64,000 bases of DNA from Roseateles sp. DAIF2 (GCF_015624425.1 NZ_CP049919.1:4960001-5024000); one strand, 5' to 3'; counted from the first letter of the stretch, positions 29,924 to 39,138 are shown. Notes: generated from the letters alone by a model not told the origin. Numbers and translations: made by a program.

Positions 29924-31012
29924 TCAATCCAGCGCCAGCTCGTGCACCTGGCCGTTCTCGGTGCCCACCACCAGGCGCCGGCCCAGCACCAGCGGGCGGC
30001 CGAAGGCATTGGCCGGCAGGCCGCGCTGCCACAGCAGCTCGCCGCGCGGGCCCAGCGCCGTCACCAGGCCCTGCGCGTCGGCCTGGTAGGCGCGGCCGCT
30101 GGCCACCAGCAGCCGGTCGCCGTCCAGCGCCGGCGCCTGGTATACGTTCTGGCCCAGGCCCATGTGCCACAGCTTCTCGCCGCTGTCGGCGCGGTAGGCC
30201 TGGATCAGGAAGCCGTCCGACTCGGCCACCACCAGCTGCTCGCCGACCAGAAGCGGCCCGGCCATGATCCAGTTGCCGCCATGGCTGGCCTCCCAGCGCG
30301 GCGTCGGCGCCGCCGCACCGCCATTACCGTCAAAGGCGCGCACCCGCGCATCGCGGCCGCCGACCCAGATGCGCCCGTCGCGCAGCGCCGGCGCGCCCTG
30401 GATCAGGCCCTGCGCCAGGTTCCAGCGCGCGCGGGTGGCACCGCTGGCCGCATCGATGCGCAGCAGCCGGCCCTGCACATCGGCCAGCAGCAGATCCCCG
30501 CCATCGCGCTGCGGGCTGGCCATCACCGCCGCCTCCAGGGTGACGCGCCAGCGCGGCCGGCCATCGGCGGCGCGCAGGCGCAGCAGCTCGCGCCCATGGG
30601 CCACCAACAGCTCCTCGCCGTCCAGCGCCAGCGGGTCCGGCATATAGCCGTCCCACAGCGGGCCATCCGGCCGCGGCGGCAGCGCCAGCCGCCACAGCGG
30701 CTTGCCATCGGCCAGCGCGAAGGCCTGGACCGAGCGCGTGCTGGCCACCAGCAGCCGCTCGCCCATGGCCAGCGGCGCGTTCAACACCGGCCCGTCGGCA
30801 TAGGCCAGCGCGCGCCGCTTGCCGGCGGCATCGGCGCAGAACAGCTCGCCGTTCAGATTGCCGGCGCACCAGCCGCCGGCGGGCAGGGCCGCCACCGCGC
30901 CGCGCACCGGCGCGCCGGAGGACACGCTGCGCAGCAGCGCACCCGGTTCGGCCAGCGCGGCGGTGGCCGCGAAGCAGGCCCAGGCAGAAACAAGCATCAA
31001 GGTCCGGCGCAT
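29924..31012 (-). CDS. PQQ-like beta-propeller repeat protein (BamB-like)
   Basis: A 362-residue exported protein with a signal peptide (MRRTLMLVSAWACFAATAALA) and about seven propeller repeats with the recurring pattern 'G-x-x-L-W' / 'A-x-D-G-x-x-x-W' (for example FALADGKPLWRLALP, AYRADSGEKLWHMGL). Such PQQ-like propellers include BamB, but no lipobox is present. It may be a periplasmic scaffold or an unrecognised enzyme. The ATG at 31012 has GGAG nine bases upstream; ATG 31027 is an alternative. It converges with the patatin-barrel gene with a 10-bp gap. Confidence 0.75.
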   Translation of the reverse strand: MRRTLMLVSAWACFAATAALAEPGALLRSVSSGAPVRGAVAALPAGGWCAGNLNGELFCADAAGKRRALAYADGPVLNAPLAMGERLLVASTRSVQAFALADGKPLWRLALPPRPDGPLWDGYMPDPLALDGEELLVAHGRELLRLRAADGRPRWRVTLEAAVMASPQRDGGDLLLADVQGRLLRIDAASGATRARWNLAQGLIQGAPALRDGRIWVGGRDARVRAFDGNGGAAAPTPRWEASHGGNWIMAGPLLVGEQLVVAESDGFLIQAYRADSGEKLWHMGLGQNVYQAPALDGDRLLVASGRAYQADAQGLVTALGPRGELLWQRGLPANAFGRPLVLGRRLVVGTENGQVHELALD

Positions 31013-31065
31013 CCCGTTCGTCTCCATGTTGTGGGGGTCGGGATCGATGCGCCGGGGCGGCGGCC

Positions 31066-31953
31066 TCAGGCCAGGAACTCCCCGATCAGCCCGGCGATCC
31101 GCGCGGGCCGTTGGTGCACGATCCAATGGCCGGCGTCGGCCACCCGCTCGACACGCAGCTGCGGCACATAACGATCCAGCCCTTCCAGCATAGAGGGGGG
31201 AAGCGCAAGATCTCCTATACCCCAGATCACCAGGGTCGGCAGCGCCACGCTGGCGAAGCCGGGCGCGAAGCTCAGCGCCATCGCGCCGGGATCCTCGGGC
31301 GTCGGCGGGCGCATCGGCGAGGCGCGGTAGTAGTTCAGCGCGCCCTCCAGGCCCTGGTCCCAGAGCTCGCGGTAGCGCCGGCGCAGCGGCTCATCCAACC
31401 AGGCGCTGTCGCCGCCGCCCTTCGCGCTCAGGAAGGGCCACAGCCGCGCATAGTCGTCCGCCGCCAGCAGGGCCGCGGCGTCCGGGCGGCACAGGAAGTT
31501 CATGTAGGCGCTGGCCTCGCGCTGCGCCGGGTTCTGCTGCAGCTCGCGCAGGAAGGTGCCGGGATGCGGCGAGTTGATGATGACCAGGCGTTGCATCAGC
31601 TGCGGCGCCTGCGCGGCCAGGTTCCAGGCCACCGCCCCGCCCCAGTCATGCGCCACCAGCGCGGCGACCGGCGCGCCGCCGGTCGCCTCGATCAGGGCGC
31701 GGATGTCGGCCATCAGATGCTTGGCCCGGTAGGCCTCGACCGCCTCGGGCCGGCTGCTGCGCTCGTAGCCGCGCAGGTTCGGCGCGATGCAGCGCCAACG
31801 CGGCGCCAGCCGCTGCATCAGCTCGTCCCAGACGAAGGCGCCTTCGGGGAAGCCGTGCAGCAGGATCAGTCGCGGCGCATCGCCGGGGCCGCAGGCGCGG
31901 CAGGACAGGGTGATGCCATGCGGCAGGCTCAGCTCGAAGGTCTCGACGCACAT
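31066..31953 (-). CDS. Alpha/beta hydrolase, epoxide-hydrolase type
   Basis: A 295-residue alpha/beta hydrolase. HGFP lies in LILLHGFPEGAFVWDEL, and the nucleophile elbow is VAHDWGGAVAW with Asp103 instead of Ser. That elbow is characteristic of epoxide hydrolases and haloalkane dehalogenases. The C-terminal His276 lies in DAGHWIVHQRP and an acid in WGIGDLALP. The substrate cannot be told. The ATG at 31953 gives the normal family length; the longer frame upstream is shadow of engB. It lies 53 bp after the engB stop on the same strand. Confidence 0.85.
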   Translation of the reverse strand: MCVETFELSLPHGITLSCRACGPGDAPRLILLHGFPEGAFVWDELMQRLAPRWRCIAPNLRGYERSSRPEAVEAYRAKHLMADIRALIEATGGAPVAALVAHDWGGAVAWNLAAQAPQLMQRLVIINSPHPGTFLRELQQNPAQREASAYMNFLCRPDAAALLAADDYARLWPFLSAKGGGDSAWLDEPLRRRYRELWDQGLEGALNYYRASPMRPPTPEDPGAMALSFAPGFASVALPTLVIWGIGDLALPPSMLEGLDRYVPQLRVERVADAGHWIVHQRPARIAGLIGEFLA

Positions 31954-32005
31954 CGCGGGCTCCCGTTGCGCGGCGAGTATCGACCGCGCCGGGGCCGCGC
32001 CCCTG

Positions 32006-32740
32006 TCAAGCCGGCGACAGGGCGGGAGTCTCGTCCTCGCCGGCCGCGGGTGCCGCATGGGCCCATTCATGCAGGATCTGCGCGACATCGCCCACGCCCT
32101 GCTTCTTCAGCGCCGAGAACAGGGTCACCGCGACCTCGGACTCCTCGGTCGCCAGGCCGCCCAGGAACTCCTGGCAGGCGGCCAGCGCGGCGTTCGCCTC
32201 CTTGCGGTTCAGCTTGTCGGCCTTGGTCAGCACCACCAGCAGCTTGACCTCGCCGTTGCTGATGCGCGGTGCGACGAAGTCCAGCAGCTGCTTGTCCAGG
32301 TCGGTCAGGCCCAGGCGCGAATCAACCATCAGCACCACGCCGGACAGGCTGCGGCGCACCTCCAGGTAGTCGGCCATCACCTTCTGCCAGCGCAGCTTGG
32401 CGCTGCGCGCCACCGCGGCATAGCCGTAACCCGGCAGGTCGGCGAACAGGGCGTCCGGCGCATCCTTGGGGCCAAGCTCGAACAGATTGATGTGCTGTGT
32501 TCGCCCAGGCGTCTTGGAGGCGAAAGCCAAACGCTTTTGCTGGGCCAGCGTATTGATCGCGGTCGACTTGCCCGCATTCGAGCGGCCGACGAAGGCGATT
32601 TCCGGCAGCTCGGTGGGCGGTAGGTGGACCAACTGGCTGGCCGTGGTGAGAAAGCGGGCGGTGTGGGTCCAAGCCAACACCATCTTTTCATCGGGCGCGC
32701 CGGGGGCGGCGCTGGGCGGGGTGGTGGTGTCGGGGTTCAT
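32006..32740 (-). CDS. engB: Ribosome biogenesis GTPase EngB (YihA/YsxC)
   Basis: A 244-residue GTPase of the EngB family. G1 is GRSNAGKST, G2 lies in KTPGRTQHINLF, G3 is DLPGYGYA, G4 is TKADK and G5 is in SALKKQGV. EngB is an essential assembly factor of the large ribosomal subunit. N-terminal residues 1-19 are Pro/Ala-rich, so the Met at residue 20 (position 32683) is an alternative start; no clear ribosome site decides. It is divergent from cytochrome c4 with a 66-bp gap. Confidence 0.93.
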   Translation of the reverse strand: MNPDTTTPPSAAPGAPDEKMVLAWTHTARFLTTASQLVHLPPTELPEIAFVGRSNAGKSTAINTLAQQKRLAFASKTPGRTQHINLFELGPKDAPDALFADLPGYGYAAVARSAKLRWQKVMADYLEVRRSLSGVVLMVDSRLGLTDLDKQLLDFVAPRISNGEVKLLVVLTKADKLNRKEANAALAACQEFLGGLATEESEVAVTLFSALKKQGVGDVAQILHEWAHAAPAAGEDETPALSPA

Positions 32741-32806
32741 CTCGGGAGGGCTTGTTAATTCGCCATTGTAAAATCCCGAGTTGCGCTTACCCAACCCAAA
32801 GAACTC

Positions 32807-33424
32807 ATGAAGACTGCTGCTATCTTGTTGTCTGGCTTCACCTTTGCCGCTGCGGCCCTGGCGAGCGACGCGCCCGCCGCGGCAAAACCGGATCTGGCCA
32901 AGGGTCAGGCAACCGCCACGCAGATCTGCGCGGCCTGCCACACGGCCGACGGTTCGCGCGGCAGCCCCGCCAACCCGATCCTGCAGGGCCAGCATGCCGA
33001 CTACCTGGCCAAGCAGTTGCACGAGTTCAAGGATGGCAAGCGCAAGAATGCGGTGATGCAGGGCATGGCCGCGCCGCTGTCCGACGCCGACATCAAGAAC
33101 GTCGCGGCCTTCTACGCCTCCAAGACCGCCAAGCCCGGCTTCGCGAAGAACAAGGAGCTGGTGGCCCTGGGCGAGAAGATCTACCGCGGCGGCATCGCCG
33201 ACCGCCAGATCCCGGCCTGCGCCAGCTGTCACAGCCCGACCGGCGCCGGCATGCCGGCCCAGTATCCGCGCATCGGCGGCCAGCACAGCGACTACACCGA
33301 GGCCCAGCTGAACGCCTTCCGCGCCGCCGGCCGCGGCAACAGCACGCAGATGATCGCGATCGCCGCCAAGATGAACGACCGCGAGATCAAGGCAGTATCC
33401 GACTACATCGCCGGCCTGCGCTGA
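32807..33424 (+). CDS. Cytochrome c4 (dihaem c-type cytochrome)
   Basis: A 205-residue periplasmic dihaem cytochrome with signal peptide (cleavage near LAS). The two haem sites are Cys41-Ala-Ala-Cys44-His45 and Cys138-Ala-Ser-Cys141-His142, each starting a c-type domain of about 90 residues, the c4 layout. It probably carries electrons to a terminal oxidase. A strong terminator follows, yet the cytochrome maturation genes resB and ccsA come next, so partial read-through would link cofactor attachment to its client. The engB/c4 pair is divergent. Confidence 0.93.
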   Translation: MKTAAILLSGFTFAAAALASDAPAAAKPDLAKGQATATQICAACHTADGSRGSPANPILQGQHADYLAKQLHEFKDGKRKNAVMQGMAAPLSDADIKNVAAFYASKTAKPGFAKNKELVALGEKIYRGGIADRQIPACASCHSPTGAGMPAQYPRIGGQHSDYTEAQLNAFRAAGRGNSTQMIAIAAKMNDREIKAVSDYIAGLR

Positions 33425-33455
33425 CGCGCCCGCGCACCGATCTCTCCTCTGTTGT

Positions 33456-33490
33456 AAAAAGGCCGGCGCCGATCGCTCCGGCCTTTTTTT
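33456..33490 (+). terminator. Terminator after cytochrome c4
   Basis: AAAAAGGCCGG (33456-33466) pairs with CCGGCCTTTTT within 33478-33490, with an 11-nt loop and seven T on the right. The A-run on the left makes it potentially bidirectional. The T-run ends 21 bp before the resB start, so resB must be read either by read-through or from a start site very close to its first codon. Confidence 0.9.
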
Positions 33491-33511
33491 CTTTCTGCCC
33501 GCGCCCCTACC

Positions 33512-35629
33512 GTGTCCGAGACCCCCTCATCCTCCCTGCCCCGCCCAAGCCCCTGGCGCGATCTCTACGAGCTGCTGTCCTCGATGCGCTTCGCGATCGC
33601 GCTGCTGACGGTGATCTGCATCGCCTCGGTGATCGGCACGGTGGTCAAGCAGCGCGAGCCGCTGAACAACTATGTGAATCAATTCGGCCCCTTCTGGTCC
33701 GAGCTGTTCGGCCGGCTGGACCTCTACACGGTCTACAGCGCCTGGTGGTTCCTGCTGATCCTGGCCTTCCTGGTGATCTCGACCAGTCTGTGCATCGCAC
33801 GCAACACGCCGAAGATCATCGCGGACCTGAAGAGCTACAAGGAAAACATCCGCGAGAAGTCGCTGCAGGCCTTCCACCACAAGGCGATCGGCCAGCTGCC
33901 GGTGCCGCCCGAGCAGGCTATGGCCCAGGTCTCGGCCCTGCTGGATGCCGAGGGCTGGAAGGCCAGGGCGCAGATCCGCGAGAAGGGCACGATGGTGGCG
34001 GCGCGCAAGGGCGCGGCCAACAAGATCGGCTACCTGGCCGCGCATGGCGCGATCGTGCTGATCTGCCTGGGTGGCCTGCTGGACGGCGACCTGTTCGTGC
34101 GCGCGCTGATGTGGGCCCAGGGCAAGAGCGTCTACCAGGGCGGTGGCCTGGTCAGCGAGGTGCGGCCCGAGCACCGGCTCTCAACCTCGAATCCGAGCTT
34201 CCGCGGCAATCTGATGGTGCCCGAGGGCGGCCGCGCCGCCACCGCGATCCTGTCGATGCCGGACGGCGTCGTGCTGCAGGAGCTGCCCTTCGACGTGGAG
34301 CTGAAGAAGTTCATCGTCGAGTACTACTCGACCGGCATGCCCAAGCTGTTCGCCAGCGAGGTGACGATCCGCGACCATGCCAGCGGCAAGACCAGCGCGG
34401 CGACGATCAAGGTCAACGAACCGCTGATCCATGAGGGCATCGCGATCTACCAGAGCAGCTTCGACGACGGCGGCTCCAAGCTGAAGCTGCGCGCGGTGCC
34501 GCTGGCTAGCGCCGCGCCGGCCTTCGAGATCGAGGGCGTGGTCGGCGGCTCGACCTCGCTGTCCAACGGCGACGAGAAGCTGGCGCTGGAGTTCAGCGGC
34601 CTGCGCGTGATCAACGTCGAGAACATGGGCGGCGCCGGCCCCGAGGGCGGCACCGATGTGCGCAAGGTGGACCTGATCGACTCGGTCCAGGCCCATCTGG
34701 GCAGCGGCGCCAAGACCAAGACCGAGAAGGCGCTGCAGAACGTCGGCCCCTCCTTCAGCTACAAGCTGCGCGACGCCGCCGGCCAGGCGCGCGAGTACAA
34801 CAACTACATGCTGCCGGTCGACCTGGACGGCCAGAAGGTCTTCCTGGCCGGCGTGCGCGACACCCCTGCCGAGACCTTCCGCTACCTGCGCATCCCGGTC
34901 GACGCGCAGGGCGAAATGCAGGGCTGGCTGCAGCTGCGCCAGGCCCTGGCTGACCCGGGCTTGCGCGAGCGCGCCGCGCGCCGCTACGCCGAGGCCGCGA
35001 CGCCGAACGACAAGCCGCAGATGACGCCGCAGCTGCAGGCCACCGCGCAGCGCGCGCTGGCGCTGTTCTCCGGCGCCGAGGGCGTGAAGCCGGGCGACAA
35101 GACGGTCGGCGGCCTGCCGGCGCTGTCCAACTTCATCGAGCGCGAGGTGCCCGAGGCCGAACGCGGCCGGGTCTCCGAGGTGCTGCTGCGCATCCTGAAC
35201 GGCAGCCTGTTCGAGCTCTACAAGCTGGTCCATCAGCAGGCCGGCCGGCCCCTGCCCGAGCCCGGCCCGGCCACCCAGACCTTCATGACCCAGGCCGTGC
35301 TGGCCCTGTCGGACAGCATGTTCTACCCGGCACCGGTGATCCTGCAGCTGGCCGATTTCACGCAGATCCAGGCCAGCGTGTTCCAGGTGGCGCGCGCGCC
35401 GGGCCAGAAGCTGGTCTACCTGGGCGCGGTGTTGCTGATCATCGGCGTGTTCGCGATGCTCTACATCAAGGAGCGCCGGCTTTGGATCTGGCTCGAGCCG
35501 ATCCACAATGGCGGCACGCGGGTGCGCATGGCCCTGTCATGCACCCGCGCCTCGCCCGATACCGACAGCGAGTTCGCACACCTGTCCCAGGCCGTGCTGA
35601 AGGACGATCAGCAAGCAACAGCATCATGA
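33512..35629 (+). CDS. resB: Cytochrome c biogenesis protein ResB (Ccs1)
   Basis: A 705-residue membrane protein with the ResB/Ccs1 pattern: two membrane segments near the N-terminus (SMRFAIALLTVICIASVIGT and YSAWWFLLILAFLVISTSLC), a third at about 168-190, a large periplasmic domain and a last segment (LVYLGAVLLIIGVFAMLYI). With CcsA it forms the system II haem-attachment machine for c-type cytochromes. The start is GTG at 33512. The gene overlaps ccsA by four bases (ATGA), so the subunits are made together. Confidence 0.93.
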   Translation: MSETPSSSLPRPSPWRDLYELLSSMRFAIALLTVICIASVIGTVVKQREPLNNYVNQFGPFWSELFGRLDLYTVYSAWWFLLILAFLVISTSLCIARNTPKIIADLKSYKENIREKSLQAFHHKAIGQLPVPPEQAMAQVSALLDAEGWKARAQIREKGTMVAARKGAANKIGYLAAHGAIVLICLGGLLDGDLFVRALMWAQGKSVYQGGGLVSEVRPEHRLSTSNPSFRGNLMVPEGGRAATAILSMPDGVVLQELPFDVELKKFIVEYYSTGMPKLFASEVTIRDHASGKTSAATIKVNEPLIHEGIAIYQSSFDDGGSKLKLRAVPLASAAPAFEIEGVVGGSTSLSNGDEKLALEFSGLRVINVENMGGAGPEGGTDVRKVDLIDSVQAHLGSGAKTKTEKALQNVGPSFSYKLRDAAGQAREYNNYMLPVDLDGQKVFLAGVRDTPAETFRYLRIPVDAQGEMQGWLQLRQALADPGLRERAARRYAEAATPNDKPQMTPQLQATAQRALALFSGAEGVKPGDKTVGGLPALSNFIEREVPEAERGRVSEVLLRILNGSLFELYKLVHQQAGRPLPEPGPATQTFMTQAVLALSDSMFYPAPVILQLADFTQIQASVFQVARAPGQKLVYLGAVLLIIGVFAMLYIKERRLWIWLEPIHNGGTRVRMALSCTRASPDTDSEFAHLSQAVLKDDQQATAS

Positions 35630-36990
35630 ACACCGCCACCGCAAGCATCACCCTCGGCCGCCGCGGCTATTTCGCCCAGCGCGACTGGCAGGACTGGACC
35701 TTCGCCCTGCTGGTTCTCGCCGGCGGCGCCTTCGCCTTCGCCCGCTACGGCGCCTCGATGGACGGCTACGAGAAGGGCATCCTCGCCTGCTCGATGCCGG
35801 CCCTGGTGGCGCTGGGCTGGTTCTGGAAGCCGCTGCGCATCCTCTGCGTGCTGGTCGGCGCGACCAGCCTGCTGGCGATCGGCCTCTACACCCAGAACAC
35901 CGACGCCTTCGGCGCCGACCTGGCCGCGGCCGAGCGGGTATTCCTGCTGAAATACCTGCTGTCCAGCCAGAGCGCGATCCTGTGGATGAGCCTGCTGTTC
36001 TTCATGAGCACCCTGTTCTACTGGGGCGGATTCTTCAGCAAGAGCGGGGCCGGCGCCGACAGCGCGGCCGAGCATATCGGCACCCGCCTGGCCTGGGGCG
36101 CCGTGTTCATGGCCCTGGTCGGCACCATGGTGCGCTGGTTCGAGAGCCACCAGATCGCGGCGGACATCGGCCATATCCCGGTCAGCAACCTCTACGAGGT
36201 GTTCGTGCTGTTCGCCTGGATGACCGCGCTGATGTATCTCTACTACGAGCAGCGCTTCAAGACCCGCGCCCTGGGCGCCTATGTGATGCTGGTGATCAGC
36301 GCCGCGGTGGTATTCCTGCTCTGGTACACGGTGGCGCGCGAGGCGCATGAGATTCAGCCGCTGGTGCCGGCGCTGCAGAGCTGGTGGATGAAGATCCATG
36401 TGCCGGCCAACTTCGTCGGCTACGGCACCTTTGCGATGGCCGCGATGGTGGCCCTGGCCTATCTGCTGAAGACCGCCAGCCAGCGCGCGCTGCTGGTGGG
36501 CCTGATCGGCGTGCCGCTGGGCCTGATCGCGCTGATCCTGGCGGTGCGCTTCGGCGCCGCCGGCCTGAACGCCGAGACCATCGCCGGCCTGGATGGCTGG
36601 GCCCGCAAGATGGGCGGCGTGCTGGCATTCTTCGCCGTCTGCGTCGCGCTGCGCGACAAGCTGACCGCGCGGCTGCCGGCGCTGCCGCTGCTGGACGACC
36701 TGATGTACAAGGCGATCGCGCTGGGCTTCGCCTTCTTCACGATCGCCACCATCCTGGGCGCCTTCTGGGCCGCCGAGGCCTGGGGCGGCTACTGGAGCTG
36801 GGACCCGAAGGAGACCTGGGCCCTGATCGTCTGGCTCAACTACGCGGCCTGGCTGCACATGCGCCTGATGAAGGGCCTGCGCGGCCAGGTGGCCTCCTGG
36901 TGGGCCCTGGTCGGCCTGGTGGTCACCACCTTCGCTTTCCTGGGCGTCAATATGTTCCTCTCGGGGCTGCATTCCTACGGGACGCTCTGA
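35626..36990 (+). CDS. ccsA: Cytochrome c biogenesis protein CcsA (CcsB type)
   Basis: A 454-residue polytopic membrane protein. The tryptophan-rich haem-handling motif WGGYWSWDPKETWALIVW lies near the C-terminus, and conserved His residues occur in membrane segments. It presents haem to apocytochromes with ResB. The ATG is embedded in the resB stop. About 100 residues between the N-terminal segments and the core (MDGYEKGILACSMPAL onward) follow the longer betaproteobacterial version. A terminator lies 15 bp after the stop. Confidence 0.93.
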   Translation: MNTATASITLGRRGYFAQRDWQDWTFALLVLAGGAFAFARYGASMDGYEKGILACSMPALVALGWFWKPLRILCVLVGATSLLAIGLYTQNTDAFGADLAAAERVFLLKYLLSSQSAILWMSLLFFMSTLFYWGGFFSKSGAGADSAAEHIGTRLAWGAVFMALVGTMVRWFESHQIAADIGHIPVSNLYEVFVLFAWMTALMYLYYEQRFKTRALGAYVMLVISAAVVFLLWYTVAREAHEIQPLVPALQSWWMKIHVPANFVGYGTFAMAAMVALAYLLKTASQRALLVGLIGVPLGLIALILAVRFGAAGLNAETIAGLDGWARKMGGVLAFFAVCVALRDKLTARLPALPLLDDLMYKAIALGFAFFTIATILGAFWAAEAWGGYWSWDPKETWALIVWLNYAAWLHMRLMKGLRGQVASWWALVGLVVTTFAFLGVNMFLSGLHSYGTL

Positions 36991-37005
36991 GGACGGAAGC
37001 AAAAG

Positions 37006-37028
37006 AACGGGCCTGCGGGCCCGTTTTT
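37006..37028 (+). terminator. Terminator after ccsA
   Basis: AACGGGC (37006-37012) and GCCCGTT (37019-37025) pair perfectly around a 6-nt loop and run into five T. It closes the cytochrome c maturation unit. Confidence 0.92.
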
Positions 37029-37102
37029 CTTTGGCTCTTTGTTCACTGCCTTGTGATTTTCCCGACATGGTCTGGATGGCCCCTACGCAGAGCCGGGTGG
37101 CG

Positions 37103-37198
37103 CCGGGACGTGGGTGTGCGCAATTGCTCCGTGTCCCCCGGGCCGCTTTACGCGGCCCTCCTCCTTGACCTGCGCAATTGCGCACACCCGCATCCCGG
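37103..37198. repeat. Long inverted repeat with internal palindrome
   Basis: The 25-nt arms 37103-37127 and 37174-37198 match at 22 of 25 positions as reverse complements. Each contains the self-complementary hexamer core of GCGCAATTGC. The 46-nt interior carries its own palindrome, GGCCGC-ttta-CGCGGCC (37141-37157). The structure would form a long hairpin in RNA or a cruciform in DNA. Confidence 0.8.
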
Positions 37199-37273
37199 CT
37201 TCTCCACCGCATGTAGTTCGCGAAGAAAGCCAGACGCAGCGCCAAGCAGGAGGGTGGGTAGGCCTGATGCGGA

Positions 37274-37310
37274 GGTCAAGGAGGAGGCCGCGAAGCGGCC
37301 GGGGGACACG
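37274..37310. repeat. Inverted copy of the hairpin interior
   Basis: Reverse-complemented, this stretch repeats the interior of the hairpin at 37130-37169 (GTGTCCCCC, then GGCCGC, a short loop, GCGGCC, then TCCTCCTTGAC) with a few single-base gaps. The two copies face each other 100 bp apart, a second level of inverted symmetry. Confidence 0.75.
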
Positions 37311-37433
37311 TAGCAGCAGGTCTGCCCGCCCTCTTGCGCTCAGACCATCACCATCTCAGCATCATTAATCAACGCGCAAACAGCTTTTTCGGCCGCTCGG
37401 CCACCTCGCGTAGCCCCACGGACGCTTGAGCGC

Positions 37434-38105
37434 TTAGGCGTCGGTTCGCGCCACAGGCAGCGACGCGGCCGTGACCGGCGCGACCAGGGACCAGCCGAGC
37501 GCCGTGTACAGCGCGGCACCGGCCTGCGTCGCCACCAGCACGCCCTGCTTCGCACCGAGATCGAGCGCGCCCTTGGACAGCGCTGCCATCACGCAGCGGC
37601 CCAGGCCCTTTCGTCGGTGGGTTTCGGCCGTCACGATCTGATCGAAGGTCGCGAACAAGCCATCGAGGGCGGCCTGGCCGCTGGCCGCGAGCTCCCCCGT
37701 CCTGTCGTCAACGAGCTTGGCGATCACGAGCGCGCCCACCGCCTCGGTGTGCACGCGGTAGCCCTCGATGTCCGGCACCGCATCAGCAGCCAAGTCGGCC
37801 ATCATCAGGAATTCCGGGTCATGGATCTGCCATGGCTCCGAGAGCAGCGGCGCCACCTGCTCGAGAGGCGCGCAGATCTTCAGCCAGGTGCCGGGAGCGG
37901 CCTCGGTGGAGACAAGTCTGTGCAGCAGCTCGCGATCCAGCCGCGGCAGGACATAGCGCGTCAGTTGCTCGGGCTTGCCGACGGACACCTGCAGGTAGCC
38001 GGCGTGCTGCACCGGGGCCTGGGTGTGGCGGGAGATGGCCCAGCCGTAGGTCCAGGCGAGAGCGGCGGCGGATACCTGGGTTGAGTTAAAAGCAGGGGAG
38101 GTCAT
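37434..38105 (-). CDS. GNAT-type acetyltransferase
   Basis: A 223-residue protein whose C-terminal half is a GNAT domain: IVTAETHRRKGLGRCVMAAL carries motif A, and LVATQAGAALYTALGW the closing strand-helix. The N-terminal 110 residues (AFNSTQVSAAALAWTYGWAI and after) match no family I recognise; some two-part GNATs have such a divergent first domain. The ATG at 38105 is preceded by a GGGGAGGT site on the minus strand. Codons are visibly less GC-biased than in neighbouring genes, and repeats lie on its downstream side, so acquisition by transfer is plausible. Confidence 0.75.
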   Translation of the reverse strand: MTSPAFNSTQVSAAALAWTYGWAISRHTQAPVQHAGYLQVSVGKPEQLTRYVLPRLDRELLHRLVSTEAAPGTWLKICAPLEQVAPLLSEPWQIHDPEFLMMADLAADAVPDIEGYRVHTEAVGALVIAKLVDDRTGELAASGQAALDGLFATFDQIVTAETHRRKGLGRCVMAALSKGALDLGAKQGVLVATQAGAALYTALGWSLVAPVTAASLPVARTDA

Positions 38106-38325
38106 TCGAGGCTGGAGTTGAGGTGAGCCCGGCAAGGCTTCTTGAGGCCACAGGCTCGATGCAAGGTGGGTCGTCACTTCGACACATTCCAAGCTCTTGG
38201 CCATGGTCGCGACCCAACCGCAGCGTAATGGCAGCCCCCTGTCGAAGCGTGTCAGGAGGGCGTGGGAGAACACGCGAATCGACCTTCCACCCTTGCGACG
38301 AAGCCCCTGTCGATCGCAGCGCCCC

Positions 38326-39084
38326 TCACCCCACCGCCCTCACCGCCGCCGACAGCACATAGCCCTCGCTGCGCACCGTCTTGATGTAGCGCGGCTCGCG
38401 CGCATCGTCGCGCAGGCGCTGGCGCAGGCGGCTGACGAGCAGGTCGATCGAGCGCTCGAACAGCTCGGCCTCGCGGCCCTGGGTCAGGCCCAACAGCTGG
38501 TCGCGGCTCAGCACCTTCTGCGGATGGTCGAGGAAGACGCGCAGCAGCCGGTACTCGGCGCCGCTGAGCGAGACCATCACGCCCTGCGCGTCGATCAGGT
38601 GGCGCGCCGCGGTGTCGACCTGCCAGTCGCCGAAGCCCAGCATCTGCGGGGCTCCTTCGCCATTGCTGCTGTCGCTGCGCATGTTCGGCGGCAGCATGCG
38701 GGTGCGGCGCAATACCGATCGCACGCGCGCCAGCAGCTCGCGCGCGGCAAAAGGCTTGGTCAGATAGTCGTCCGCGCCCATCTCCAGGCCCAGGATGCGG
38801 TCCGCCTCCTCGTCGCGGGCGGTCAGCATCAGGATGGGCATGGCCTTGTGCTTGCCGGCGCGCAGGTCGCGGCACAGCGCCAGGCCGTCCTCGCCGGGCA
38901 GCATCAGGTCCAGGATGATCAGGTCGAAGGGGCCGGCCTCCTCCAGCGCGGCCCGCATATGCCGGCCGCTGGGCACCGTGGTGGCGCGCAGGCCCTGCTT
39001 GGCCAGATAGGTGCTCAGCAGCTCGCGGATCTCGCGGTCGTCGTCGACGATGAGGACATGGTCGGGGACATCGGCGGTGCTCAT
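38326..39084 (-). CDS. OmpR-family response regulator
   Basis: A 252-residue two-domain regulator. The receiver has DDD near residues 14-16, phosphoacceptor Asp in LIILDLMLPGEDG and Lys in DYLTKPF. The C-terminal winged helix (about 150-245) includes LSGAEYRLLRVFLDHPQ and RSIDLLVSRLRQRL, then IKTVRSEGYVL. It is divergent from a sensor kinase gene across a 143-bp gap, the only evident partner. The ATG at 39084 gives normal family length. Targets are unknown; the tandem TTGCATG repeat in the gap could be its own binding site. Confidence 0.9.
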   Translation of the reverse strand: MSTADVPDHVLIVDDDREIRELLSTYLAKQGLRATTVPSGRHMRAALEEAGPFDLIILDLMLPGEDGLALCRDLRAGKHKAMPILMLTARDEEADRILGLEMGADDYLTKPFAARELLARVRSVLRRTRMLPPNMRSDSSNGEGAPQMLGFGDWQVDTAARHLIDAQGVMVSLSGAEYRLLRVFLDHPQKVLSRDQLLGLTQGREAELFERSIDLLVSRLRQRLRDDAREPRYIKTVRSEGYVLSAAVRAVG

Positions 39085-39138
39085 GGGCCTGCACTGTAGT
39101 CGCTGCGGCCGGGCCGAGCCCCGACCGGGGCCGCGGAT

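Larger units (their letters stand above)
37029..37433. other. 405-bp gene-free region with nested inverted repeats
   Basis: No convincing gene is present here. The region holds a long imperfect hairpin (37103-37198) and, about 75 bp further on, an inverted copy of the hairpin's interior (37274-37310), both described separately. The final 100 bp before the GNAT stop (37434) show nothing recognisable. Confidence 0.6.
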
